In this document: one piece after another, positions 1 to 8,082 of the stretch
Layout: each line of letters opens with the position of its first letter
Position numbering within the stretch: position 1 is the first letter of the stretch
DNA from: ANME-2 cluster archaeon
GTDB taxonomy: Archaea; Halobacteriota; Methanosarcinia; Methanosarcinales; Methanocomedenaceae
Length of the DNA stretch: 19,396 nt
Assembly (NCBI GenBank): GCA_023544495.1
Contig: JAMJFV010000020.1
Coordinates: 1 to 19,396 of the forward strand
Direction of reading: 5' to 3'
Position numbers and translations under genes: made by a program
Notes under the pieces: generated by a model
The model's database searches: none
Told to the model about the DNA's origin: nothing
What the model saw: the letters and a program-made list of their open reading frames with translations, nothing else

Positions 1-433
1 CTGCAACAAAATCAATGCTCTCGCCCAGGTCCTTGCCGAAATTGTTGTTGCCATCAGATACCACGATAATATGGTCACCGCCAATGGATGACGCAACGAC
101 CGCGTCACCAATGTCCGAGCGCAGCCCACGCATACTTTCCATCCGGGCAGGGGTCTGTTCCTGCAGCATGTCATATATCCCCCGGGCTGCCCCAGTCTCG
201 AATATATCCATACTGCGTGTCTCATCTGACAGCACGGTAATGGAAGGCGTATCATCAAGTTCTGTTGTGGTAATGGGATAGTAGGGTCCTGCCAGGGCCG
301 TTATTAGCAATACCACGATGAGGGTGCGGCTAAATATAAGGCCGTTCTTTGCCCCCTTGTGTATGAGCAGCCAGCCAGCAGCTATGACCGGGATTATGGC
401 CAGCAGGTAATTGAGGTGTTCAAAAGCTATCAG
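1..433 (-). CDS. VWA-like membrane protein of MoxR operon (3' end outside window)
   Basis: This is the last visible gene of the MoxR-type operon and runs off the left edge, so only about the first 144 residues are seen. The frame is open from 433 to 1. It begins MIAFEHLNYLLAIIPVIAAG, a hydrophobic segment, followed after KGAKN by a second one (LIVVLLITALAGPYY), the double-helix start typical of BatA/BatB-like proteins. A VWA-like strand follows (TVLSDETRSMD, a D-x-T-x-S version of the MIDAS motif), and later IIVVSDGNNN. No ATG, GTG or TTG precedes the first helix in frame. The best start is CTG at 433-431, which overlaps the stop of the preceding gene as CTGA and lies 8 bases after GGAGG. The family is clear in outline, but the exact function and the start codon are inferred. 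Confidence 0.7.
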   Translation of the reverse strand, partial: MIAFEHLNYLLAIIPVIAAGWLLIHKGAKNGLIFSRTLIVVLLITALAGPYYPITTTELDDTPSITVLSDETRSMDIFETGAARGIYDMLQEQTPARMESMRGLRSDIGDAVVASSIGGDHIIVVSDGNNNFGKDLGESIDFVA

Positions 434-2280
434 AACATCTCCCTCCTGCGCAGGATTATGATAAGTTCAAGCAATAGCAGCCCCAGTACTGCCCAGATAA
501 CATAGGGAACCAGGTCTTTTTTGACCTGGCTGCGGATTATTTCAGGTCTTTCGGTGTACCGGCTCGTAATGGTGGACGTGTTAATGGAGAATTGGTCCAC
601 GTCAGATTCCCTGGCATCATAAAGGTTTGCAGCCATTATCTGTTCTCCGATGTAATACAGGCCGGCCTGATCGATCCACACATTCGAAGTGGTCTGGACA
701 GTGCCGTCGGGGCTGGTAATGGTCTGCTGTGCGGGGAGCTTGAACATACTGCCTGTCCTCACATTGTGCTCGTCCGTGTACGTGCCACCGGTCCATTCCA
801 GTATCTGGTTCCAGAACAACGGGAATTGAGGCAAGGTATTGAAACCTGACCAGGCGTCATCGCCGGTAACGTCGTTCAGTCCTAAATATATCACTGTCCC
901 CTCACCCACTCGCCAGTAGGAGAGCATGGGTGATCCGTCATCCCCTTCCACAAGTACAATGGCAGTATCCGGTGCAGTACCGCGGATATGCCGGACCACT
1001 TCAATATCAGTGAACGGGATGCCGCTAATGAGGGGACTTTCCGAGACCACTACCAGTTCGGTCTCGTTAGACAATCCAGTGATGTCAATGGGCAGCAGAC
1101 CACGGTCAATTTTGGTAAGTTCCCCGGAAGCTGTGGCAACGAGCGTGCCGCCGCCTTTAATAAAACCACCAAGGTCCGCGGCAGCATTCGGGCCCAGAGA
1201 GGTATTGCCCATATATCCCAGTATCACCACACCATAGTCTGATAGATTGCCCGGCACAGCGGTGGTGTACCGGGCCGATACGGGCAGAAGACCAAGGGCG
1301 GTCCCGGTCGGGGGCTCATCCCTGGAATCTACCAGCAGTACACGTCCGCCAGCAGCTGCAGGGACATATACATAAGCAGTATCATCCAGACCGAGAGCAC
1401 CACCGTTGGAAATGGATACCTCGGTAACTCCCGCCCGCAGGTCAGGCACAATATATGCACGGGTGCTATGTGCGGGTAATGAAAGTGAACCGCCTCGTCG
1501 TTCATTGCCGGTGCGAATGTCAAGGGCGACGGTCTTTTGCGTATCATCGAAGTTCCTGATAGCAAGGTTCAGCCGGTACGTCCCGTCTTCCATATCCAGC
1601 CAGCCATTTACAATCCCGATATTACCGCTGGTCTCCCCTACCTGTACGAACTCCACGCGCACACCCTCCTGTTCTGCCAGTCCTTTTGCCACCAGAGGGT
1701 CATCCCCGCTCCAGCTGGCAAAGTCAGAGAATACGATAATGGTCCCACCCGGCCCTGCCAGCCTCCGTGAGTAGGTAATAGCTGCGGCCAGGTCAGAGGT
1801 TATTGCCCGCTGGGGTGTAAGGTCAATGGTCCTGGCGGCGCTGGTACGGTCAGCTTCCTTGAGTGCCATCACCGGTACGCTCTGAGCCCAGACCACGCTA
1901 TTGACCGTAGACAACCGCCCTGCTGCAAGTTCCTTAGCCATGTCCAGCCTGCCCCCTGCCTGCATGCTTGCCGAATTGTCAATGACTATAACCGTGTGCT
2001 GGCCCGATACCCTCTCTTCCAGGATATAGGGGGATGCAATGGCAATGCTGAGCAGGAGCAGGATCAGTAACTGTATAAGGAACATGGGGTCTCGGATAAG
2101 CTTTTGCAGCAGCAGTGACAGTTTATTGCGCTGCTGCTGGCGCTTTAAAAAGAAAAGCAGCGAAGGTACTATCATGTCCATTGTCCTGGGACGCAGCAAG
2201 TATAATAGTATCAGCGGAATGATGCTTGCCAGGGCCAGCAGTCCCGGCGGGTTGGACAGGAGAACATCAGGTATGGCCAA
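430..2280 (-). CDS. BatA-like membrane protein with VWA domain
   Basis: A 616-residue membrane-anchored VWA protein. The N-terminus has the BatA-type start (NPPGLLALASIIPLILLYLL, residues 10-29), a basic loop, and a second helix at about 67-83. The VWA domain follows with MIDAS residues in DNSAS (D101, S103, S105) and a second acidic strand IIVFSD (D186). The middle looks like a Rossmann/glutamine-amidotransferase-like fold (RVLLVDS, then YGVVILGYMG), as in other large archaeal BatA relatives. A last membrane helix near 592-612 ends in RRREMF, which should put the VWA domain outside the membrane. The start is TTG at 2280 with GGGAG 9 bases upstream, 5 bases after the DUF58 stop. VWA partners of MoxR ATPases act in metal-cofactor insertion or assembly of other proteins; the substrate here is unknown. 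Confidence 0.85.
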   Translation of the reverse strand: MAIPDVLLSNPPGLLALASIIPLILLYLLRPRTMDMIVPSLLFFLKRQQQRNKLSLLLQKLIRDPMFLIQLLILLLLSIAIASPYILEERVSGQHTVIVIDNSASMQAGGRLDMAKELAAGRLSTVNSVVWAQSVPVMALKEADRTSAARTIDLTPQRAITSDLAAAITYSRRLAGPGGTIIVFSDFASWSGDDPLVAKGLAEQEGVRVEFVQVGETSGNIGIVNGWLDMEDGTYRLNLAIRNFDDTQKTVALDIRTGNERRGGSLSLPAHSTRAYIVPDLRAGVTEVSISNGGALGLDDTAYVYVPAAAGGRVLLVDSRDEPPTGTALGLLPVSARYTTAVPGNLSDYGVVILGYMGNTSLGPNAAADLGGFIKGGGTLVATASGELTKIDRGLLPIDITGLSNETELVVVSESPLISGIPFTDIEVVRHIRGTAPDTAIVLVEGDDGSPMLSYWRVGEGTVIYLGLNDVTGDDAWSGFNTLPQFPLFWNQILEWTGGTYTDEHNVRTGSMFKLPAQQTITSPDGTVQTTSNVWIDQAGLYYIGEQIMAANLYDARESDVDQFSINTSTITSRYTERPEIIRSQVKKDLVPYVIWAVLGLLLLELIIILRRREMF

Positions 2281-2285
2281 TCACT

Positions 2286-3143
2286 TCATCTCCCGTGAAT
2301 GGTCCTGTATATTGCCTCAAAGACAGGCAGGTCGGTCCTGAATGAAAAGAAATCGGCATTCATCCTGTTGCACTCGGTCTTAATGGATTCTCTATGCGAG
2401 TCGACTTCAAGACGGTAGTCAGAGACATATCTCGAATTGATTTGTGTGAATATTTTGTCAGAAGTCTCGATATCCTGCAGTTTCGCAGCACCCAGCTCCG
2501 GCAGCAATAACTCTGACGGGTCAAGCACCTGGATAACAATAAGGTCATGGTGGCCCAGACGGTACAGGGCCGGCCTGACCTCATCAAGTGGCATCAGAAG
2601 GTCTGAAAGGACGATCACCCGTGACCTTGAGTATATCGTCTTGCTGTACTGCTCCACAGCTCTTCCAAGTTCCGTGGTGCCATGCGGTTCTATGGCATTG
2701 AGCAGGTCAATGTTCAGCATAAGATTTCCCCTTCCTTTGTCTGGTTTTGATATTTCGATGCTATCACTGAATGTGGATATAGCGAACTTTTCATTTTCCC
2801 GCATGACCAGGTAAGCGAAACCCACAGCCAGCATGCCGGCATAGTCGAATTTCCTCAGTCCCTCGTCGGGATAGTCCATGCTTTTGCTCACATCGACCAG
2901 GATATGGGTGATAAGGTCTTTGTGTTCCTCGAACTGCCTGATATATAGTTTTTCGGTACGTGCATATACTTTCCAGTCAATTGTCCTGAAATCGTCTCCC
3001 TTTTCATATTCACGGAACCCATAGGCATCGGTACCCCGGCCAACTTTTATGGAACGGCGGGCTCCTGCATATTGACCAGATATCCTCTTCCGTGCTGAAA
3101 AAGTGAATCTGTCAAGTTCACGAAGGAATTCGGTAGTGATCAT
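2286..3143 (-). CDS. DUF58 protein with VWA-like domain
   Basis: A 285-residue soluble protein of the DUF58 family, which nearly always sits beside a MoxR ATPase. The DUF58 signature is intact at residues 42-71: FREYEKGDDFRTIDWKVYAR, followed by the arginine- and glutamate-containing stretch IRQFEE. A VWA-like metal site follows at DVSKSM (D84, S86, S88), and a second VWA strand is VIVLSDLLMP. The protein is mid-length for the family and lacks membrane helices. It starts at ATG 3143, 22 bases after the MoxR stop, and its stop is 5 bases before the BatA-like start, so translation is probably coupled. It is inferred to act with the MoxR ATPase as an adaptor or client-binding factor. Confidence 0.92.
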   Translation of the reverse strand: MITTEFLRELDRFTFSARKRISGQYAGARRSIKVGRGTDAYGFREYEKGDDFRTIDWKVYARTEKLYIRQFEEHKDLITHILVDVSKSMDYPDEGLRKFDYAGMLAVGFAYLVMRENEKFAISTFSDSIEISKPDKGRGNLMLNIDLLNAIEPHGTTELGRAVEQYSKTIYSRSRVIVLSDLLMPLDEVRPALYRLGHHDLIVIQVLDPSELLLPELGAAKLQDIETSDKIFTQINSRYVSDYRLEVDSHRESIKTECNRMNADFFSFRTDLPVFEAIYRTIHGR

Positions 3144-3165
3144 GTTGAGAACGGTAGAACCAGGT

Positions 3166-4173
3166 CTACGAAAGATGCCTGGCCTGTTTGAGTATCATGT
3201 CTATTACATGGTCATGTGTGATCCCTTTGCGCTGGGACTCGAAATTCAGTATGATCCTGTGCCGCAGTACAGGGTATGCCATTTCCTGAATGTCCTCTTC
3301 GCTGACAAAATTGCGCGCGTGTATCAGTGCTCTTGCTTTTGCCGCAAGGATAAGTCCGATGCTGGCCCTGGGGGATGCCCCGTATTCAATGAACTCTTTA
3401 TCTTCCCGTGTGCGTTCCACAATTTTGATGACACGATTTTTCAGTTCATCTGAGATCGGTACATCACGCACAAGACCCTGCAATTTCATGAGTGTATCCC
3501 GTGTCATGACCTCGTGAATGCTGATTTTCAGATTGCCGGTGTACCTGTCCACGATTTGCTTTTCCTCTTCATAGGATGGATAGTCAAGATTGATCTTCAG
3601 CAGGAACCTGTCAAGCTGGGCTTCAGGCAGGGGGAAGGTCCCCTCCATCTCGATAGGGTTCTGGGTGGCCAGTACCATGAACGGCCTCTCGAGTGTATAC
3701 GTATTGTTACCCACGGTGACCTGCTTTTCCTGCATGGCCTCCAGCAACGCACTCTGGGTTTTTGGAGAAGCCCTGTTAATCTCATCTGCAAGGACAATAT
3801 TCGCAAACACCGGCCCTGGTTCGAACCTGAACTCTTTTCCCCTGCCTGTTTCTTCTATCACATAGGTACCGATAATATCAGAAGGCATCAGGTCAGGTGT
3901 GCATTGTATCCTCTTGAACTTAAGTCCAAGTATCTGGGAGAGGGTATTTACGGTAAGTGTCTTGCCCAGTCCCGGATTGCTTTCGATAAGGGCGTGACTT
4001 TCGCACAGGATAGCTATCAGGATATGGGTTACTGTATCCTTCTGTCCAACCACGACCTTTCCTATCTCATCAAAGATGGATTTGAACGTTTCGCCTGAGT
4101 TCCGGTATGCATCTGAGATGTTTTGACTGTCTTTGATCATTGTATACCTCATGTTGTCGTATATGTTTTTCAA
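3166..4173 (-). CDS. MoxR family AAA+ ATPase
   Basis: A 335-residue MoxR-type AAA+ ATPase, a ring-forming chaperone class that remodels protein complexes or helps insert metal cofactors, working with VWA-domain partners. Walker A is SNPGLGKT (65-72, K71), Walker B is IVLADE (126-131), and sensor 1 is LATQNP (168-173). These are followed by the typical EGTFPLPEAQLDRF segment with the arginine finger candidate R189. The C-terminal lid contains the usual ASPRASIGL motif. ATG at 4173 overlaps the stop of the upstream membrane protein by 4 bases (ATGA), so the two are cotranslated. In-frame ATGs at residues 8 and 12 are possible alternative starts. Family assignment is firm. The cellular target is not deducible from the sequence. 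Confidence 0.95.
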   Translation of the reverse strand: MKNIYDNMRYTMIKDSQNISDAYRNSGETFKSIFDEIGKVVVGQKDTVTHILIAILCESHALIESNPGLGKTLTVNTLSQILGLKFKRIQCTPDLMPSDIIGTYVIEETGRGKEFRFEPGPVFANIVLADEINRASPKTQSALLEAMQEKQVTVGNNTYTLERPFMVLATQNPIEMEGTFPLPEAQLDRFLLKINLDYPSYEEEKQIVDRYTGNLKISIHEVMTRDTLMKLQGLVRDVPISDELKNRVIKIVERTREDKEFIEYGASPRASIGLILAAKARALIHARNFVSEEDIQEMAYPVLRHRIILNFESQRKGITHDHVIDMILKQARHLS

Positions 4174-5054
4174 TTGCTGTAATTACTCAAAAGTCTGCTG
4201 TGAAGTACAGCATATTCTCTTACCAGGTCCCTATCCTGCGCTGACATCTGCTGGATGGCCTGATACCTTTCATCTGCCGCCTGGGTTGACCCGGATACAT
4301 GATGTTCATCCACAGGATATGTCTGGGACGGCACGAACGGGAGTTCATCATCTCCTGCATGCCGTATGGTCATGGCCGTACCCGTTCCCGTGATTATGAG
4401 AAGTTCCACATTTTCACCTTCAATGTTTGCAACTGATGGTTCTCCGTATATCTCGTCGTCCAGTCCTCCATCCTGTGGTTCTCCAGGGTCTGTTATGGTC
4501 TCAGGTATCTCTGTGCCGAGTTCTTTCACAATGCGGTCGATATCTTCAGGAGTGAAATTGGAATGGATGTCAGAGTCAGAGAGTCCCAGCAGGGCCACCA
4601 CCAGTACGACAGATACCAGCAGTCTGCCAGCCAGGTACCTGCGGTCCAGGAAAGAGCCCACATCTACCTCCCTGAGCCTGGTCGTAACCTGTGCAACAAG
4701 TTCTTTGGCCACGATATTATCTTCATTCCTGCAGTCCCATGCAGTCTGGAGCCTTTCCCTCAACCATTCATACCTGGACTCAATCATTTTTATGGTATCA
4801 ATTCTGCTTTTTGTAAGGTACAGGATTAATACGAGCACAGATGATACCAGGACTGATATGCCTATTACGATAATACGGTCAAACGATACCGAATCCAATA
4901 CATAGTATTCCATGTATCCGGAGAAGAATGTTATTATGTTGAGGTAGTATGAGATACTATATATTATCAGGAAGAACAGGATGAAATCTGCAAGTTTATA
5001 GTACAGCCTGAATCTCTGGAATTTTCTGGATATCTTTTCAATATCTTCGTACAT
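4170..5054 (-). CDS. Membrane protein leading the MoxR operon, unknown function
   Basis: I do not recognise a named family for this 294-residue protein. It has three predicted membrane helices (about residues 21-44, 61-80 and 142-159), with a basic, helical cytoplasmic-type stretch between the second and third. The region after residue 160 is hydrophilic and acidic (EDIDRIVKELGTEIPE, then many D, E, G and P residues) and ends in a helix containing AQDRDLVREYAVL. It is the first gene of the MoxR-DUF58-BatA operon and overlaps the MoxR start by 4 bases, so it is probably part of the same membrane complex. Similar membrane proteins of unknown function often lead archaeal MoxR operons. ATG at 5054 follows a weak GGGA. 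Confidence 0.75.
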   Translation of the reverse strand: MYEDIEKISRKFQRFRLYYKLADFILFFLIIYSISYYLNIITFFSGYMEYYVLDSVSFDRIIVIGISVLVSSVLVLILYLTKSRIDTIKMIESRYEWLRERLQTAWDCRNEDNIVAKELVAQVTTRLREVDVGSFLDRRYLAGRLLVSVVLVVALLGLSDSDIHSNFTPEDIDRIVKELGTEIPETITDPGEPQDGGLDDEIYGEPSVANIEGENVELLIITGTGTAMTIRHAGDDELPFVPSQTYPVDEHHVSGSTQAADERYQAIQQMSAQDRDLVREYAVLHSRLLSNYSN

Positions 5055-5342
5055 AGGGTTCCCAATTGTTACAGGTGTTGTAGGTTATGTATTATATATT
5101 ATATCTGTAAATAACATCATAAAGGCTTATCTGTAAGTGCGAGTGTACTTGCAGTAATTCGTACCAGTTTTATCAATATTTTTTGGAAAAAGACACTCAT
5201 AATTAGTGCTTACATGATATGTCGATTATTTGTCAAGAGGGGAAAATATTTAAGTATTTGAAAACATAATTAACAAAATAAGATTAATATGTCTTACTAA
5301 ATTTAATTATATAATAATAATATATAAATTGAGGAATATAAT
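5055..5342. promoter_or_regulatory. Divergent promoter region between MoxR operon and DUF1699 gene
   Basis: This 288-base, strongly AT-rich gap separates two divergent transcription units. On the minus strand a TATA-like run (ATATAATATATAATAC, about 5080-5095) lies roughly 30-40 bases before the first operon gene. On the plus strand AATATTTAAG (about 5246-5255) is the best TATA box for the DUF1699 gene; a later TATATAAAT (about 5321-5329) is too close to the start to drive a leader containing its GAGG ribosome site. I see no coding sequence. The box choices are by eye. Confidence 0.5.
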
Positions 5343-5732
5343 ATGAAGATTAGAGTAGTAAGTTCAAAAGATGAAATAAGTTCACTTGGCAACTCAGAAG
5401 AGATAGTACACCTGGCATTCAGACCCTCCAATAAAGATATTTTTGTACTGGTACAGACATGTTCCAACCTTAAGGCCATACATATTCCCAGTTCATACAA
5501 GAAGACCATCTCCAAGTCCACCCAGATGTTCCTGGAAATGCAGAACATCGGACTTCTTGAAGGTGATGTATGGGGTCACAGGAAAGATATCAACGAATAT
5601 TATGAGATCAAGCCCCAGATATTCGACCGTATCGAGGACCTTAAGACCGAAGGCCAGGACGACGAACAGATTCTTACCCGCATGGGTATGGAAACAAGGC
5701 TCAGCAAAGATCTGCTCAAGTTTTTGATCTAA
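5343..5732 (+). CDS. DUF1699 family protein
   Basis: A 129-residue protein matching the DUF1699 family, which I know mainly from Methanosarcinales. The recognisable parts are the start MKIRVVSSKDEI, the central HLAFRPSNKDIFVLVQTC, and FLEMQNIGLLEGDVWGHRKD. The first half looks like alternating strands and helices; the C-terminal third (DRIEDLKTEGQDDEQILTRMG) is charged and helical. The protein has no membrane helix or catalytic motif that I can name, and its biochemical role is unknown. ATG at 5343 has GAGG about 8 bases upstream. It is a single-gene unit with its own promoter and a hairpin terminator. It is the strongest lineage marker in the window. Confidence 0.88.
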   Translation: MKIRVVSSKDEISSLGNSEEIVHLAFRPSNKDIFVLVQTCSNLKAIHIPSSYKKTISKSTQMFLEMQNIGLLEGDVWGHRKDINEYYEIKPQIFDRIEDLKTEGQDDEQILTRMGMETRLSKDLLKFLI

Positions 5733-5752
5733 GGGCACAATAATAATCCTAA

Positions 5753-5792
5753 AGACAGTCCGGTAAATACTGCCGGATTTGTCTGTTTTTTT
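5753..5792 (+). terminator. Hairpin plus T-run after DUF1699 gene
   Basis: AGACA (5753-5757) and TCCGG (5759-5763) pair with CCGGA (5773-5777) and TGTCT (5780-5784), with a one-versus-two-base bulge and a 9-base loop. TTTTTTT (5786-5792) follows. It starts 20 bases after the DUF1699 stop and ends at the stop of the convergent RaSEA gene. It fits a terminator for the plus-strand gene. Confidence 0.7.
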
Positions 5793-6819
5793 ATTTTATC
5801 AGGTAAGAGCCGTAGGCGTAGTCTTCCAGTTCTATTACTTTTTCCCAGAGCGAATAGCAATGGCAATCCACATCCAAAAGTATGCCAATGTCCTGACTCA
5901 GCGAGAAATCACGCAAAACCTGGGCTACGTCTTTATCACATTCCCCGCAGTTGTGAGGCCCGCGTTTTGAGCCTGCAGCCACCGGGTCAGACATGAAGGT
6001 AATATGGGAGTACTTCGCTTTTGCCGTTCTCAGGATGGTTACAGCGCTCCAGAGCCATGGTGGCCGGTAGTCTTTGTGGTTGTAAAGTTCTTCGACAAGT
6101 GTCCCGTTCTGGACATTGCAGAGGTTTAGAGAGATGGTCGAAGCGTAGGGAGCGGTATCTGATATCGATGAGAGCATATCATCTACTGCCATGCTCTCTG
6201 ACAGGAACGGAGGTTTCAGTAGCAGGTATGCTTTGGTCGTTACTCCCATATTGGCCGCGGTTTGTGATGCCCGGATAAATTCTGCAAAAGTAAATCCTTT
6301 ATTGATGCAATCGTTTCGTATTGTATCATTACTGGTTTCAAGTCCCATTGCGATCTCAAACGATATATCGTATCTGTCAAGCACTGCAAGGGTATCGTGA
6401 AGTCTTATTTCGGTTACAAATTCAGGTCGTGTCTCCGCCACCACTTTTTTCACAGAGCCCATTTCACCTATGGCCTCAAGTATCCGTTTTCTTGCCAGAG
6501 ATGGTATTTCACCTTCATCAAAGAAACTCCCTGACGTGAATATCTTTATCAATGACGTTCGTGGAGTACTTTTATCAGCGGCGCGGGCAAACTGGGCCAG
6601 CAGGTCGTCATCTGAAGGTTTCGAATCGGCACTGTCATTGACATAACCGCACATTGTGCAACCTTCCCCCATTCCCCAGTAACATCCGGTAGTACAAAAA
6701 ATAATGGTCAGCGTTTCAACTGGTTTACCATTGAGGAGGTCATGTCCGGTCCAAACGGCTGTGGGCATATCAACAGGGTGTGTTTTTTTTCGTGTGTGTG
6801 GATTTTGTGTGTGAAGCAT
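5791..6819 (-). CDS. raSEA: Archaeosine biosynthesis radical SAM protein RaSEA
   Basis: A 342-residue radical SAM enzyme. The N-terminus carries the unusual cluster motif C-x7-C-x2-C within CYWGMGEGCTMCGY (C46, C54, C57; an extra C42 precedes it), the hallmark of the archaeal family that includes RaSEA. RaSEA works with ArcS: ArcS attaches lysine to preQ0 at tRNA position 15, and RaSEA cleaves the lysine adduct to give archaeosine. Other supporting parts are GSFFDEGEIP, VVAETRPEFV (a strand typical of this subgroup) and a C-terminal cysteine cluster in GPHNCGECD and DVDCHCYSLW. Length fits the family. The ATG at 6819 has no clear Shine-Dalgarno site, so weak initiation or a start at M18 (6768) cannot be excluded. 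No arcS or tgtA lies in the window. Confidence 0.88.
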   Translation of the reverse strand: MLHTQNPHTRKKTHPVDMPTAVWTGHDLLNGKPVETLTIIFCTTGCYWGMGEGCTMCGYVNDSADSKPSDDDLLAQFARAADKSTPRTSLIKIFTSGSFFDEGEIPSLARKRILEAIGEMGSVKKVVAETRPEFVTEIRLHDTLAVLDRYDISFEIAMGLETSNDTIRNDCINKGFTFAEFIRASQTAANMGVTTKAYLLLKPPFLSESMAVDDMLSSISDTAPYASTISLNLCNVQNGTLVEELYNHKDYRPPWLWSAVTILRTAKAKYSHITFMSDPVAAGSKRGPHNCGECDKDVAQVLRDFSLSQDIGILLDVDCHCYSLWEKVIELEDYAYGSYLIK

Positions 6820-6910
6820 TTTTGTAGTGTTAGGTATTCAGGGGATGTAAGACTTCGGGACAATTAGGTTTTCAAGCGCATTAGTATTTTGGGGTAATAA
6901 GGATTCCGGA

Positions 6911-6920
6911 TATAATAAAC
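6911..6920 (-). promoter_or_regulatory. Possible TATA box for raSEA
   Basis: Read on the minus strand this is GTTTATTATA, about 90 bases before the raSEA ATG, in the 165-base non-coding gap after the zinc-ribbon gene. It would give a leader of roughly 65 bases. No other element stands out in that gap. Confidence 0.35.
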
Positions 6921-6984
6921 TATTCAGGAATACCAGATATAAGTAAAAGGAATGGGAATAACTGAAAAGATTCGCGGATTTGAA

Positions 6985-8064
6985 TTATAAAATCTCTTCA
7001 CCGCAATTTGGGCAGAGTTTCCATGACGATTCCAGTTTATTACCGCACTTGGAACAATGTTTGTGGATCAGATTTTCTCCACAGTTGGGACAGAGTTTCC
7101 ATTCCGAGTCAACGCCTTTTCCACAACCCGGACATATCCATTTATCGGGTGTTGTTTTATCATTTGTTTTCAGGAATGGTTTTAAATTAGTAAGTGCCAG
7201 CCTTGATTCATTGGCAATTGATTCGTCGATACCCTGTGAAGTCATCAGTAATAGTTTTTCCACAGTTTTTTTCAGGACACTATAGTGATTATATTGCATC
7301 CATTTCAGCAGTGCTTTGTCATCTTTTGAGATTCCGTAAATATTCCTGATAGCCTTATATTGTTGCATTAAATTAGTAGCGTCATCAATTTTATTGCAGG
7401 ATCGTTCGAAGGACGCCATTTTATCCATCATTTTTTGATCATGCTGTTGCGTTTTTCCATTGTGCATCAATTGATCTACCAGTCTATCTTTTTGATTTAT
7501 TTCATACCGGTCTTCCAGAAAATCAATAAAATCTCTTAGATCATCTTTACTGGGATTGATAAAGTTTTTCATGAATATATCTATTTCTTTCTGTATTTCC
7601 GGTTTCAGGAAAACAGGCATTTGCTTTTCAATCTCTTTGAGTTTCTCATCTGCGATTTTTAATTCAGCAGAGATGTCAATAAGTTTCAGATATCTTTTCT
7701 TTGCACAATCGATGGTTGAATTGACGATTTCAACGTCTCGTGTCTCAAGATGAGAATATTGTTTGAATCTTTCTTCGAGCTTATCAAGTTGTAATTTATG
7801 TTTTTTCTGCTGGGTGATAATGGTTCGGATATTTTGCTTGAGTTCTGATTCATCAAGTTCAATACCCATACTTTTGAGCATTCCTAAAAGCTTTACAGTA
7901 TCCTTATCCGTAGGCTCTTCAAGACTCTGTATGAAAATATTGATCTCGTTTTCTTTTACTTTACTGGCAAAGGTCTTTCTGTAGGTATCAGCCATTTCAA
8001 TTAATTCTGACGCTTCACTTTCATTCAATGCCAGGATATCCAGTGTTTTTTGGTCTTTTAGCAT
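6985..8064 (-). CDS. Helical protein with C-terminal double zinc ribbon
   Basis: A 359-residue protein of unknown function. About residues 1-300 are almost entirely charged helix (for example KLEERFKQYSHLETRDVEIV and ISAELKIADEKLKEIEKQMP), suggesting coiled coil or helical bundle, with no membrane segment. The last 50 residues hold two zinc ribbons: C311/C314 with C325/C328, and C337/C340 with C351/C354. The repeats share WKLCPNCGE, so the second ribbon is a recent-looking duplication of the first. Double zinc ribbons usually bind protein or nucleic acid. The start lies 18 bases after the guaAB stop on the same strand, so the two are likely cotranscribed, although codon use here is more AT-rich and no strong ribosome site is visible. 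I can name no family beyond the ribbon. Confidence 0.85.
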   Translation of the reverse strand: MLKDQKTLDILALNESEASELIEMADTYRKTFASKVKENEINIFIQSLEEPTDKDTVKLLGMLKSMGIELDESELKQNIRTIITQQKKHKLQLDKLEERFKQYSHLETRDVEIVNSTIDCAKKRYLKLIDISAELKIADEKLKEIEKQMPVFLKPEIQKEIDIFMKNFINPSKDDLRDFIDFLEDRYEINQKDRLVDQLMHNGKTQQHDQKMMDKMASFERSCNKIDDATNLMQQYKAIRNIYGISKDDKALLKWMQYNHYSVLKKTVEKLLLMTSQGIDESIANESRLALTNLKPFLKTNDKTTPDKWICPGCGKGVDSEWKLCPNCGENLIHKHCSKCGNKLESSWKLCPNCGEEIL

Positions 8065-8082
8065 TGTACCATATTCATTTTA

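Noticed and set aside
592..849. Long plus-strand frames opposite the MoxR-operon genes
   Set aside because: They are antisense shadows of GC-richer coding sequence on the minus strand, with no start signals of their own.
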